Assembly (NCBI GenBank): GCA_015680685.1
Contig: MNCI01021413.1
Location: 38,598 to 102,597 of the forward strand
Length of the DNA stretch: 64,000 bases
Source: Gnetum montanum
Taxonomy: Eukaryota > Streptophyta > Gnetopsida > Gnetales > Gnetaceae
Direction of reading: 5' to 3'
Shown: in pieces, positions 31,869-45,100 of the stretch
Numbering within the stretch: the first letter of the stretch is position 1
Layout of the letters: each line of letters begins with the position of its first letter
The notes under the pieces: generated by a model
The model's database searches: none
Seen by the model: the letters and a program-made list of their open reading frames with translations, nothing else
Told to the model about the DNA's origin: nothing
Position numbers and translations under genes: made by a program

Positions 31869-33773
31869 CTGAATGAAAACTCGTCCTCGAGTTCCTTACA
31901 AAATATTGGGAAGGTATGGGATTATTGACTAATTGAAAATTGACGGTGAAATAGGATGACAGACTCAACGTGCCCATTGAACGGATCAATAAGCATATTA
32001 AAACATTAGTGTTCATGACCATTGTGGTGAACACTTATACATAAATGACATCCAGGCCTTTATTTAGCAGCTTGAAGAGAAAGAGAGAGAAAGAAGATGA
32101 AGTGTGTTGTCACCAATGTCGAGGTTGCGCTTTCTGTTGTTTATCCATAGCCACGCTACCAGACTTGCTCCTTTCATAAACGCTATAGTTCCAGTCCATC
32201 CTGAGTGCTTCCTCCAAGCCCAGTCCATTGTTTGTATGATCACCATTTGCACACACAACACAGTCACAAATGAGCAAGGATAGATAATCCACAATGCAGT
32301 TGATACCTTGCCTCGATATGAAGCGCATTGGCTAAGTTGTGGTTATGGCAGAAACTGGTTCGGAGATTTAACACTGGCAACTACCCAAGGTGTAGGGGTT
32401 AGGCCATTAGTAAAATGGAAAAAATTGAAAAATTTGTGCTAGGGCCCCCACGACTAAGAGTGAACCTCTGGTAGCTATAAGATGGAAAAACATGAGAAAC
32501 AAGAAAAATGAAAAATATCAACAACAACGTTAATAAAATGAATGCCATTGATGGGGATGAAACAAGAAATGATTGATTGCAAGAAATGTTTAAGGAAAAG
32601 AACTTAACAATTGCACCTAAAAGGAATGCCAGTGGGTTCTCCCCAAAGTAGGCTCATGCTTTTTATGCCCTGACAAACCACAAACCAAAAAGTCTGTAGG
32701 CTCTAGGAATGTCATTTGAAAGCAAGAGTTAAAATCTTACCCACAAGAATTCACCAAAGAAAAACAATGCATCAACCTAAAATGGACTAATGATAAAATC
32801 GACAATGAGGTGGAAAATGGGAAGAAAGATGGAGAGGAGAGAATGGAATAGAATCCCAAGAACAAGGTTGTGTAAGGCCCCTTGTGTATTTTATGGTTAA
32901 TGTGACTAAGTAGAACTCATCCTAGATCCAGACTCAAACAAACCACATCTAGTGACCTCGCATCAACACACTTGACCAATCCATCCACTTGAAGCAACAA
33001 GAATGCATCCACAAAGAGTCACCACCATTCCGAGGAGAGCGAGATGGAGAAGTAGAAAGCAAGAAAGGGCCTTAGTTAGAGGGAACCTTTAGGCATGGGT
33101 AAAATGTCTTTCCAATTCCATAACCAATGCTTGTAGCCCATAATGCTTTATTGTGTCTATGGGGTGTGCTTTGAATTCTCACTTTTTTTGTCTCTTCTTT
33201 TTTTTTTCTTCTCTTTTTTTTTTCTTTTGCATGAGAACCACACCATGTAAAGACTTATTGTTATTCACTCAGCTTCCTGATTTCTGAACATTGTTAGAAT
33301 GGCGGAAAACCTAAGAAAAAGCATCCAAGCACCTAAGAGAATGGCAAGCATAAATGCATCGAATCCCCTTAAAGTCACACCCTTCTCATCCTTTGAGTCT
33401 TTCCTTGGTTTGAAAAATACCTAGCCACCAATTCATTAACAAGTTTACTTAGAAATAAGGGACTGTATGGTTCCAAGCCAAAGGAGACCATAGAGTTGTA
33501 TGGATGAGTGGACGATGTGGACTCATTGCCTGTTTTACCAAAAAAACCATACCTTAATGTCAACATAATAATTCAATGGTAAAAACCAAACATTAGCAAC
33601 CAATATGATATAATTCAATCCACCATCATGAACACTTATTGGATAACGAATAAAAGTAAATCAAGTAAACAAAGAAATAGTAAAAATATGAACGATGGTG
33701 TAAAACAAAAAATAAGAAAAGTTTGAAAAATGTGTAAAACAAAAATTCAAAAAGAACTGAGGGCCTAAAATGG
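31869..33773 (-). other. Element B: long 3' non-coding region
   Basis: 1.9 kb with no convincing frame; counterpart of 955-2906 in A and partly of 41543-42169 and 63249-64000 in C. It contains poly-T/CT-rich tracts near 33180-33230. Confidence 0.7.
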
Positions 33774-34960
33774 TTAGCATAGGTAGCCATCTCCCCCACA
33801 ACTAAGTTGGAAGGAGGAGATTTGAAATAGTGAGCAAGGTTGTCCACTAATAGAGGTAGCATGTGTACTGGCTATCCTAAGCTCATGAAAAGGTTTGCTT
33901 TGTTGCACGTTGACCAACAGTTTCTTGTCTGGGCTCTTAGGTTTGTATATTGTCATGGCCCCTGAAAGAAAAGTTGCATAAATAATATAAGGTCCTTCCC
34001 CTAGTGTTTGAAATTTAGTACGTTGTGGCACATGTGTGGGATTCTAATAGAGAACCTTATCTCCCGATTGATATTTAACTTTCCTAATCCTTAGGTCATG
34101 ACGTTGCTTATTGAATGCCTTGTGCAATTTGTTAGATGACAAGGCAGCTAGTTGGTTTTCATCTAGCAAATTAAGGGTTACTAATAGTTGTTTCTATGCT
34201 AGGTCAAGGTCAAGGTTGAGATCACATGCCATGGATAGTGTACGAAGTTCAGTTTGAATAGGAAGCGTTGGTAATTTACCATACACTAACTCATAGGGAG
34301 AGTAGCCTGTAGGGAGTTTCCATGTGGAGCGGTATGCCCAAAGAGCATCATTCAGTTTAATGCTTTAGTCTCACCTAAACTTGCTAATGGTTCTTGTCAA
34401 TATCTTCGTAATCTTCCTGTTGGTGACTTCTGCTTAACCGTTCTCTTGTGGGTGGTATGGTGTAGTCAACTTATGTTCAACCCCTAAGCATTGCATTAAT
34501 TTCTGAAAAGTTGCACTTGTGAAGTGTGTACCATTGTCTGAAATAAGTGCACGCGGCATACCAAACCTGTTTATGATTTGTTGTTGAACAAATCGTGCAG
34601 CTATAGATAATGTACAATCTTTAATAGTAGCTGCTTTGGCCCATTTTGTTAGGTAATCAACAACAACAATAATATAAGGTTTTCCATTGGACATTGGTGT
34701 AATCGGCCCCATAAAATCAATTCCCCAAATGTTGAAGGGTTCTAATGGTTGAATCCATTGTTGCGAACTCTCCATTCTAGTAGTCATTCCCCCATCACAT
34801 TGACAGCGCTCATAAGATTGGATGAAACGATGGGCATCCAGAAATAATGTAGGCCAATAATATCTTGCAAGTAGGATCTTGATGGCCGTTCATCTCACAC
34901 CGTAATGACCCCCACAAGGACCCTCATGAGCATCTTGGAGAACTCGTAGTTGATCTATAT
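33774..34960 (-). pseudogene. Element B: integrase
   Basis: From about 34960 the zinc-binding region is readable (AHEGPCGGHYGV, then a degraded Cys pair). The catalytic core follows (FNIWGIDFMGPITP, VVVDYLTKWAKA, SDNGTHFTSATF, YHPQENG). Beyond are the SPYELVYGK block and the GPY segment (GEGPYIIYATF). Asp, Asp and Glu of the core are present. In-frame stops after the zinc region and after QENG disable it. No chromodomain follows. Confidence 0.9.
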
Positions 34961-35636
34961 CAAGAACACACCATCAAACCAAGCCATTGGGACACACTTT
35001 GTAAAGTTGCCCATTGATCTCCATAAAGTACTTAGCTCAGTGAAGAAACTGTTGTTTCTTCTTAAGGTTTAACTCTTGTGGTGTTTGTTGGGTGAGGAGA
35101 TAGGTAAGAATGCTACTGTACCAGTTTTTCTCCATGGGTGATTGATTATTCACTAAACTAGCAAAGAGGAATTCATTAGGGAAATGATCAGAAATTGGAT
35201 ACTCATCCTCTTTGTTGTTCCATCACAATCGAGATAAATGATTAGCAACTACATTCTCGGTGCCCTTACAATCGATCATTGTTAAATCGAACTCTTGTAA
35301 ACTTACAAGCCATTGTATGATATGAGGGCTTACCATTGGCTTATTCATGAGGAACCTTATTGCACTATGATTTGTATGTATATATACTTTATATCCCAAT
35401 ACATAGTTTCTAAACTTTTCTAGTGCAAACACTATAGCCATTAATTCTTTCTTTGTCATAGTGTAGTTAAGTCGTGCACCAACAATACTTCTACTTGAAT
35501 AGTGGATGTAATAAGGATGCTTCTGGTCATCTAACTATGTAAGTATAGCTCCTAAGGCATAGTTGGATGTGTCAATCATGATATGGAATGGTTTGGACCA
35601 ATCAGGAGCTTGTAGAATGGGTGTTTCTACTAGCTT
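34961..35636 (-). pseudogene. Element B: RNase H domain
   Basis: Characteristic RNase H wording: NYTMTKKELMAIVFALEKFR (Glu), VYIHTNHSAIRFL, then TENVVANHLSRL (final Asp replaced by Asn). The connection to the RT thumb is broken by stops. Confidence 0.85.
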
Positions 35637-36480
35637 TTATTTCAGAGTTTGAAAAGCTACTTCGCATTCCTTGGTCCACTCAAAAGGTATGTCCTTTTTT
35701 GTTAATTCTACCAATGGTTTGGAAACCTTTGAAAAGTTCTCAATAAATCTCCTATAGTAACTAGTATGTCCAAGGAATGACCGAATATCTTTGACAGTTT
35801 CTAGTTGATGGGTAATTCTTTGGATAATTTTGATTTTCTTGAGGTCTCCCTCTATTCCTATGTGTGAGATTTTTTGCCCTAGTACTATGCCTTCTTGGAC
35901 CATCAAATGGCTTTTCTACCAGTTGAGCCTCAAATTGGTTTCTACACATCTTTTTAACACTTGCTCCAACTAGTCAAAGGCTTGATCAAAGTTTGCTCCA
36001 TAAGTGGAGAAATTGTTCATAAAGACCTCCATGCCATTTCCTATCTACTATTGGAATATGCTTAGAACTAGTTGTTAAAATGTTGCAGGGGCATTGCACA
36101 AGCCAAACGGCATCTATTTGTATGCAAATGTTCCCCAAGGACTAGTGAACATAGTCTTGGCTTGGTCTTCTGGGGCTATTTGTATTTGGTGATATTTGTT
36201 ATATCCATCCAGAAAACTGTAATAGTGATGCCCTACGATGGTGTCTAAGACTTGGTCAACAAATGACAATGGAAAGTGATCTTTGAATGTTGCCATATTT
36301 AGTAGCCTAAAATCTATGCACACCCTCCATTTGCCTCCCTTTTTTTAGGCACAATAACTAAGGGGCTAACCCATTCGCTATCAGCAATGGGATATATAAA
36401 CCCAGCCTTAAGAAGCTATTCGATTTCTTCCTTAACTACTTGCTTCAACTTAGGGTTCAATCATCGTTGTGGTTGTCTTT
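35637..36480 (-). pseudogene. Element B: reverse transcriptase with lost active site
   Basis: MCIDFRLLNMATFKDHFPL, the SFLDGYNKYHQI strand and the SPWGTFAYK block are clear. The catalytic F/YxDD box reads VFMNNFSTYG, both Asp having become Asn. [17 protein letters not shown] and [13 protein letters not shown] follow. Several stops interrupt the domain. Confidence 0.88.
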
Positions 36481-37006
36481 GAGGCTTCATGGAGGGGTCA
36501 GTGTAAATTCTATGTTGGCATATCCTAGGATCTATTCTAGTTAATTCGGAATATGATCAAGTGAAGCCTTCCGACCATTTATTTATTACCCCTTCAGTAG
36601 TACTTCTTTTTGTTGAGAAGCAAGCTTAGTGTTGATAATTACTAGTTTTTCATTTTTAAGGAACGTGTATTCCATACCGATGAGAAATGGTTTCAACTTG
36701 AGGGGCTCCTGCTTAAATTTCTTAGGGATTTCCAACTTCCCCCAGTTGCTATTTTTAAGGTTAATACTTGGAAGTTGACGATGGACTTTCTCTAATGTGT
36801 CTATGCTATCAATGTAAGCACAAGTCAAACCCTCAGTTGGTTCCATGCATATGAGTGAATTGCTTTCTTAATTAGCTATCAGCCACTGGGTGTCTTCCTA
36901 TCATGTGGCTATTGCATACAGGCATCTTTGTATGTTAATCACTTGTGCACATTGATTGCACGCAAGTAATGCTAAAATTTGCAAAAACCATGACCTCTAC
37001 ACGCAA
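36481..37006 (-). pseudogene. Element B: spacer between protease and RT
   Basis: A pol linker with a LKPHFLIG-like strand reading (LKLKPFLIGMEYTFLKN) at 36586-36846, typical of the segment before RT in these elements. No antisense gene is present here, unlike E and D. Confidence 0.55.
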
Positions 37007-37665
37007 TTACACCCTATCACTATATGCGATACACGGAACTTTCTTCTTCTTGATCTTTCCGAATGTATTTTCCTTTGATATTTCTAGGGAAAGATTGTGG
37101 ATTCCTAGGTGTGCATTGATGGTGCTTAGCCATGCTCTTTCCATTATGATTGGGAAGTTTCCCTTACCATTGTTTACCTCAATCACTAGGAACTCAGCTA
37201 GGTACGACCATCTACAAATAGTGGTAACAATGTCTTCCACTATCCCAATGGGATAGTAATGGACTGGTTGGCCAACTCTAGATAGATGTTGCTTTTTTTC
37301 AATGGAGGCAGGTTCTAGGCCTTGTACATTTCTTGAGAAATCAAGTTGACACCGAAACCTAAATCCATAAGAGCCTTGTGCGACCCATTTCTAGTGATTT
37401 GTAAGTATATCAGAGGACTCCTAGGATCAGATATTTTTCTAGGAAGGTGGCCAACTTTGATCCAATCAGTGATGGCATGTGTTAGCATAACCGTATGCGT
37501 TGAGTGTGGTGGTTGAGTTGAAGGAGGCTCCGAAGTTTTAATTGATATTGAGGCATCTAAGGAATTAGCCACTTGTGATTGCAAGGACTTGGTTGGTCTA
37601 TTGGTTCTAAAGAAAGGTATTTTCTTCATCTGGTTGTTGGAACCAATAGTAGGCTGAGAGTTCAC
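37007..37665 (-). pseudogene. Element B: aspartic protease
   Basis: RNGSHKALMDLGFGVNLIS carries the plant DLG version of the active site. A second frame holds FLVIEV and PIIMERAWLSTINA, a decayed form of the usual ILGRPFL strand. The upstream region is gag/protease linker. Confidence 0.8.
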
Positions 37666-38090
37666 AACCCTTGTGGCATAATGTTGCTATGGCGGGGTAG
37701 GGATTTCACCCTCCATAGCTGGAGCAGGTGGTAGTGGAGCTATTGGTGGAAGAGATGTGGCCGGATGAGAAGGATGATATGCTTGTGAAATATCACCTCT
37801 AGAAGAGGGAGTCTCATAATACTCGTGGGCTTGGTAGTGAGGTTGAGGAGTGATGTAACTAGTAGAGTCACGTGGGTAGATTGGCTACTGCACGTAATAT
37901 CCATATGGGTCATGTTGCTAGTAAGGATATTGTTGCCTTGGTGGCATTCCCCATGATTGTGGGTGCTGCCACTGTTGATATTGCTCAATCAGTTGTGGTG
38001 GAGTTCCACTTGGATAAAACGTTAAGGGTTGGTGGAACTATCTTGGGTTACCTTGGGGGTAAGGTAACCTTTGGGGTGCTTGTCATTTGT

Positions 38091-39930
38091 TCAATCGTGG
38101 GTTGAGTACATACACCCCAGACTCTTGTAGATGTCAGATTATAGGGCAACATCCCTTAGGATGGTCATATTGACATATTTCACATCCACTATCATTGTCT
38201 GTTTCTGACTCAACCTCTTTAATGATGGCAACTTTGCCCTTACCCTTACTACGTGCACGTTTAGCTTCTTCTTTTTTCTTTTCTCACAATCACTGCCTTA
38301 CTCTCTAGACTCTACTATTTTAAGAATAGTTTGAAATCTATTGTCTAGGGAATCCCACATTTGGTCTACTTTTGCTGAAACTTATGATGTCATCTTTTGG
38401 ATAGGCAAAGTTTTCCTATTCACCATCTCTTCGAGTGGTGACTCTTCTTCATCCTCACAAAATCTTACTCAGCTCTTCCGAAGGGAAGGATCTCGGTTAT
38501 AGTCTTCTGCACTTTCTCTCTTCCATAGCTCACCTTCTTCCTTAGCAACTTGCTCCAATAATCTTTGAATTTGATGGGACCTAAGCTCAGATAGTCTCCC
38601 TTGGGCATAAGTCCCAAAGGTTCTTCTCATTTCATGCCTAAGCCCATCCACGAGATGATGCAGTTCATCGCTTTGCGATTAACCCTGGCTAGGACAACGA
38701 TGTAACAGTGCATAGTATCGTCACATGGTAGCATCCAAGGGTTCATGTCCTCCTTGTTTCCAGCCTTGGATTTGCTTTTGCAAGTTAGACCTGGTACTTA
38801 TCGCTGAATAATTCTAACATAGTACTCCATCTATGAATAGATTCCGATTCTAAGGACCGGTATCAGCTTTCCACTTCTTTAACTAGTGTCCATGGGAACA
38901 ACTTAAGTTTTTGCCATTTGTCCTCTATGTTTTGTAAGGCACACGAATCATGGAATGCTTATAAGATATTCTAAGGATCAATGTTGTATCCCCCTTCAAA
39001 TCATAGGATGTTGTTCATATCTAATCTCTTGATCCTACTATCTTTCTGGTGCCTTGTTGAAATTCTAATAGCCTCAGTTATGTCTAACATACTTCGAGTA
39101 GTGAGTAGGGGTTCATCGTGATCATCTCATCCATGGCATCTATGATGCCTACATTGTTCCCTACTCCCTTCTTTTATGTCGTGACTCTCTAGAGTGCCCT
39201 TGTCCCCTTTCTTGGCTATTTCATCTATGACTTCCACTTTGCCTACCTTTATCTCCATGGTCTTTTTCTTTATGACCACATCTAGATATTGAAGGAGAGG
39301 GTGAATGAGATGATGAAGGTAAAGAAGAAGGAGAATTGTCACCATGATGGTGTCTGCTACCTTCTCTTCTGTGGTCTTAGCCCCGATCATGATTGCAATC
39401 AGAATGTCCACCTTTATCATGAGTTCATGTCCCTTTTTTGGACCCTTTGTGCCCATGGGTATCAGAACCTAGGTTATGAATAGTGGAATGAAGGTTCTGA
39501 TACACAACCCCTTGGCCAAAGTCAAAGGAAGGAACATCATTGTGTGGCCAACTACCTGAGGTAGGTTCACCACCCTCATTTTCACTTAAGACATGTAGGG
39601 CATCCTCGGACCCTTCAAAGACTTATGATGTCTCTCCTATTGAAAGTCCCTTTGACGTTGTGCCTCTGTGGGATGGTATTCTCTTGAGTCATGGTCTTGC
39701 ACAATGTATTCTGCGTGTAAGTGCAGCATGCCAATTCGTGTGAGAGCATGAAGAAGCATGCTTAGGATTGAACAATCAGGAGATAACACTATGTTACCTT
39801 ATAAGTCTCACCAACTCAGTTGTTCATCTTGATGGAGGATAAAGGTGAAGTCTTGTATATACTCATCAGGATGAATATATACCACTCGAACTTGTTGAGG
39901 GATTGGCAAATCAATGTCATGTGTATTACG
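38091..39930 (-). pseudogene. Element B: gag
   Basis: Broken by many stops. Recognisable pieces are an Arg/His-rich start (about 39456-39127), the capsid-like WTLVKEVES.YRSLESESIHRW region (about 38800-38960), MDGLRHEMRRTFGTYAQGRL (38651-38590), and a knuckle-like C-E-I-C...H...C near 38150-38195. Confidence 0.75.
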
Positions 39931-40110
39931 CTATCGACTATTTCCTATTTTAGACCTAGGCGGTGAGGTGCTTTCATATGAATAAGAAGACATACTTGTC
40001 TGTTCAGTGTGCAATGTATTCTTATTTATTATTTTCTCAACCAACCCTAAGGGTTCATTCCAACGATGTGAATGATTTCCTATGTTCTAGTTAGCATACA
40101 AATAACTAAG

Positions 40111-40128
40111 TCCCTGGCAACAGCGCCA
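40111..40128 (-). promoter_or_regulatory. Primer binding site of element B, tRNA-Asp-like
   Basis: The plus strand reads TCCCTGGCAACAGCGCCA, one or two changes from the 3' end of plant tRNA-Asp. It sits directly beside the 5' LTR. Confidence 0.7.
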
Positions 40129-40129
40129 A

Positions 40130-41057
40130 TGATGAGCGGTGAGGTACCCATATGCTCAACCATACGAATACGAGTGTTTCATGCACGATTTGGTCGAATT
40201 CCAAGGACTAAGTGCCTATGCGCCTTTGTGGAACAAGGATGGGTTGGTTGATCATTGTCTTCCCAAACTTACTTGTATCTCACGATTGTATGGTTAAGTA
40301 AGTTTGAGGCATATGATTTTTATAGCTTTTATGTTTTTATTACCTGCTGCTAATAAGGGAGGAGAGAGAGAGAAAACTAAGTGGTTAATTTAACTTAACT
40401 ACTGATTAACTAGGCTTTAAACTAATCCTAACACCAGTATTCGTTTTCACTTGCCATACACATCCTGAACCAGTGCAACACTACTGGGATTACTAAACGC
40501 TAATCATTACTAAGTTACCAAGTGTTACACGCATGCTCAAAGTGATCATACTGTGTGTGCTAATAACATAAATGTAAAGTGCATAAAAGAAAATAAAATA
40601 AAAGAAATGCGTAAGAAAAAAAATCTCAAGTGCTACAAGGATGAATCGAAGAGCTCGTATTTATTGTCATACACAACATGTGCTCAGGTACATAATGCTT
40701 GAATAAAGATCCGTCCACACTTAGACCTTCTACTGCAGGCACTTGGAAAATACTCTAACTTTCAAACAGACTACTAGAGTTTCGCTACTTGACTACTAAA
40801 AGACTTCTTTTTCAATTGTGCGCTTGGGCACTGTATTTATAGGCTTGGAAGCAACCACTCTAATAATTAGAGTAACCACTCTAATAATTAGAATAAACCG
40901 TTAGAGTAACTACTCTAATAATTAGAATAAACTGCTAGAGTAATTGCTTTAATAATTAGAATAAATCGCTAGAGTAACTGCTCTAATAATTAGAATAAAC
41001 TGCTAGAGTAACTGCTCTAATAATTAGAATAAACTACTAGAGTAACCACTCTCATCA
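40130..41057 (-). repeat. Element B 5' LTR (928 bp)
   Basis: TGATGAGCGG to CTCATCA. It has an expanded tandem array at about 40855-41050 of roughly 28-bp units, and a minus-strand TATAAATA at 40834-40841. Confidence 0.93.
40855..41050. repeat. Tandem array in element B 5' LTR
   Basis: About seven units of CTCTAATAATTAGAATAAAC...CTAGAGTAAC type; each contains the near-palindrome CTCTAATAATTAGAG or a decayed version. The other LTR has only about three units (31795-31852). Confidence 0.85.
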
Positions 41058-41062
41058 CCACT

Positions 41063-41542
41063 CTTCGAACACATCCTAAATGCATATAACACTACTGGGT
41101 TACCAAACATTAAGCATTTTTGGGTTACCAAGCACTACACATATGCTCAAAGTGGTCATGCTATGTTCATTAACAATTGAAAATTAATTACTTAATTAAA
41201 GTGCATGAATATTAAATGCATTAAAGGAAACATTAATTTATTCTCAATGCTGCAAGGATTATCAAAAGGGCTCATCTTTATATTTGTCACACTGTTGTGC
41301 TTAGGTACATCAATGCTCGAATAAAGATTCATACACACTTAGACTTCGGCTGCAAGCACTCAAAAATATTCTAACTCTAGAATGGCTAAATTGCAAGAAT
41401 TTCATTACTCTATGCAAAAACTATTATGAAAATCGTGTACCTAAGCACAATATTTATAGGCCAACATATACCCTGCGGTATCGAATATTTGACATTGCAT
41501 CTTGGGTTCCAATATCAAAGTACATCAAAACACAGTTCATCA
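41063..41542 (-). mobile_element. Element C 3' LTR, second part
   Basis: Continues 30724-31036; ends GTTCATCA. Minus-strand TATAAATA at 41451-41458. Joined length about 793 bp. Confidence 0.85.
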
Positions 41543-42169
41543 TATCCCCATGATTGAATGAAAACTTGTCCTCAAATGAACAAGAGGAGGAACAAGTTCG
41601 TTACAAAATATTGGATAGGCATGGGATTATTAACTGACATTCAAATTGACTTAGATGGAACAAATAGACTCTAAGTGCCCAAGTGTATGGATTACAATCT
41701 TTTACAAAATTAGGTGTTTGTGACAATAGAAGTGAACACCCTAGACAAAACTAACATCCAATTCCTCTAGTAGCTAAAGAGCAAGGTAGAAGATTCAATG
41801 ATCATGAAGGATCCTTATCGCATGGCACTGCTGCTTAGCCATTGAAGAAGATAGTCCTATTTCCAGTCTGTGCTTCCCACTACAATCACAAAAAAATTAT
41901 GAATTAGTGTGCAATGTGTAATGTATAGCCTTTTAAGTACCTTGTCTCATTGGTGGTTACACTTGGCTAGGTTGTGATTATGGTGGATTGATTTCGTTAA
42001 TACTATTAGCAGGAAGGTTGAAAAAGAGGTGAAATGGATAAGCGGTCCATTAAATTCTAAAAAGTTTAAAGGTAATGAAATGCTTGAAGAGGGTTTAAGA
42101 ATTCACAATGATAAAAAGAGGATTTTACTAAAAACTGTTGTGAAGATGTGCACAATTGGATATCATTGA
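41543..42169 (-). mobile_element. Element C internal region, left part
   Basis: 3' non-coding sequence of C, collinear with 31858-32500 of B (TCCCCATGATTGAATGAAAAC and onward). Element D inserted at its right end, duplicating ATTGA (42165-42169 and 63244-63248). Confidence 0.8.
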
Positions 42170-45100
42170 TGTTACATTTGAAAACATTGATGGCTGGAAC
42201 ACCAAGAGGTTATCAAGCACATAGCCTAACCCTAGATCTGTGCAAGGGCTATGCTAGAGAAAATGGAAACAGGATGCCCTGAATGATCTGGTTGATTAGA
42301 CAGGGACTTACGTGGTGTAGAATAACTGTATGCAAACAATAGTTTTAAAATGTAACACGTTGAGGTTGAAATGGAAGAAAATGAAAGGTGCACGATAATG
42401 GAAATACATCAAAGTATGTAATCGTGACAATAAGCATGAACAAATACACAGAGATGTAATATGTATGTAATAGCAAACATGGAATGAGATTTCGAGTTAG
42501 AGAATGCACCACCCCAAAATTAGGAGATCTGGTCTTTGTTTGGCTGATGAAGGTGTACAATTGATGTGCAGTACTAGACAAGCATAGCTAACAATAGAAC
42601 GATATGGTCACAGCTCCTGAACTACTACCAATGGGGTGCCAACAGGAACTATTGAGCCAATGCTTGGTTAAGGACTGCTACGCTGGGTTGAACAAAGATC
42701 CAAGAAGTGCTACTGCTGGGATTTGCTATTTGTCACTTGTTCTATTTGCCAATCTCTTTGCCAAAGCTTACTGCCAAAAGCCAATCTCCAGAAGTCAACC
42801 ACAAGAGAGCCCTTCTAAAAGCCAACCCCTTGAATGTTATTTGCTAGGGTATTTATAGGGCCAAGAGCAGGAGAGAAACATGGTTTGGACACCACGTGTC
42901 CTGGGTCCCACATGGCATGAATTGTGGATGTGCTACACTGATGTGTAGTGCTACACTGAGTGGGACGAGGCTAGAAGTGAAACCTGCTAAGCCATGACCA
43001 TACTGTTCAAATTGCATGTGCCAGAATCTAGGGAACTACCATGTTTTTACAAAAAATGCTCATGAAAAATGCAAAGTGGAGCCTATGCTCCAAGACTACG
43101 TCTTCTCTCCTCTTACAAGTAGGGTCAAGCATAGGGACATCTTTAGGAATCAACAGGGGGATGCAAAATAAAGCAAACTACTAATCTTGTCTGTCGAGGA
43201 TATGCTAGAGTAGAAATGAACACTACCAACAAGTTCTGGAGCTACTAAATATGTCATGAGGCTTCTTCGTGAGTGTTACACTATCTACGTTGCCTAACAT
43301 AGCAGTGTAGCATGAATACTTTACTTGCTATGCTAGGTAGCATAGCATAGTGTAGCACTCCTCTTTTGCATGAATTTTGTTCAGATAACTAAAAATATCA
43401 TTCTAATGCTTGGTTAGGTAGGCAACTTCAGCAACTGGAAACCCTGCTTTTTATGTTGAAAGGTCCTAGGACCTGTTGATTTCATCCTTGGGACACTTTT
43501 GGACCTTTAGCCTCAAACTCATCATGTTCCTCATGTTGACTTGTTGAGCTAGCCTTCTCACTCTACTCATCCATCTTAATCGATTGAGATAGGATGTTTG
43601 TATGAGTGTCAATAAATGGTATTTTATTGTAAGGGGAGGGTATGTACTCCTTTCCATGTCAATGATTAATTCATACTCACGTTTAGCTTCAACCTCCATT
43701 TGTGGAATAAGTAGGATAGCTTGGATCTTAGCACAAATGAAGTTGTAGTGATCTTCATTTATTATGGCAAAATCCAAGCCTTATTCCCTTAGCTTGAGTG
43801 ATTTCCTATGCTCAACTATAGCAAGGTCTTTTAGGTCATAAACCCTCATTGCATCTTGGTTATATACCATGTTTATCAAGTTAAGGAGCAAAATAGTTGG
43901 CTGGCTGAAAGACATTGTCACAAGTTTAAATTTAGTTTAATAAATTTTGCAATCAATTAATTAAGAAAAATTATAGCAAGTGGAATTGCCCAAGGTGCAA
44001 GAGGGATATGGCTGTAAAGTAATGTAAACTGCAACTACAGGTGTAGTGTAGGTTACAATGATAGGGGTGTGCACTACACTTAAGAAAATGTGAGAGTTTT
44101 GAGGTTGGTAAAACCAACTATTTTGTCTTTGCCAACTAAGGCTACACTAGAGAGGGGAAGGGGGTAAGTAATCAAGAATTACCTTACCCAAAAACAATGT
44201 GCTGGGTTACCCCTTCTTGGCAGGAATATGTTTGTTTTGGAAAACATAGAGTAGTAGTCAATCTAGCATGGATTTGAGTCAAAACTTGCAATGCTTTGTT
44301 AGGATACTTTGATTGAAACCCGAGGGCAATGTGGGATAGGTAGTTTTGGAGGTCAAAGCATGGCCAAGTGCAATTATTTCGCTAGAATAGCTTGTCGGAA
44401 GATTTTCTTGCATTATGATCTTGCTACACTGTGCTACGCTGTGTAGCGTAGCACAACGTAGCACCCAGTTTTGCCTAAATTTTGCATTACTCTGTAAGTG
44501 TTCTATTATGGGATTTGCGCTATGTCCTGAGGTCAAAGTAGGACAAGCATTTTTCATGGTCATAGCATGGGCAATTATGTTTACTTTGGTAAAACAATCT
44601 GAGCAAAGATATTATCATATTAGAACCCTGCTACGTTGTGTAGCATAGCATAGCGCAACACACACATGCAAATGATTTCTGATGAAATTAGTCATGTTTT
44701 CCTATGTCATGCTGATCATGCTTCAAGGATGAAGAGGGGCGGGTATCTTGGAGGACTGAATCATTGCCAACTACATCTTTGGCACCTGATCAGTCTCTAC
44801 ACGACCTACTACGCTGTGCAGCGTGGTGTAGCATAGCAGGTTTCGCAATTAGAAAACTTGTCGAACTATTTAGTCCATCCTAAACACCTTTGATAGCTCC
44901 TGACCTAGCACTTGAGTGGCCGTCGGCCAAGGCATTTGTCAAGCTAGACAAGCTAGAGAGTGTAGCAAGCTTAACAACCAGAGAGATAGAAAATTTGTCA
45001 AACTACATGGTCCACTTTCAGTGCTACTTTTGTGCAAATTGACCTCATGATTGGATGTTATGTTGACTATGCTACAGAGGGTGGTAGGCAAGCCTGGAAC

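Larger units (their letters stand above)
31037..41057 (-). mobile_element. Element B: complete Ty3/gypsy retrotransposon, Athila-like, 10.0 kb
   Basis: LTRs at 31037-31857 and 40130-41057, terminal TGATGAG...TCATCA, target duplication CCACT. Minus-strand order is 5' LTR, tRNA-Asp-like primer site, gag, protease, RT, RNase H, integrase, a long 3' region, polypurine tract and 3' LTR. There is no chromodomain after integrase. The DLG-type protease site and the primer suggest the Athila side of the plant non-chromovirus group; this placement is inference. Many stops, plus loss of both RT catalytic Asp residues, make it dead. Confidence 0.93.
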
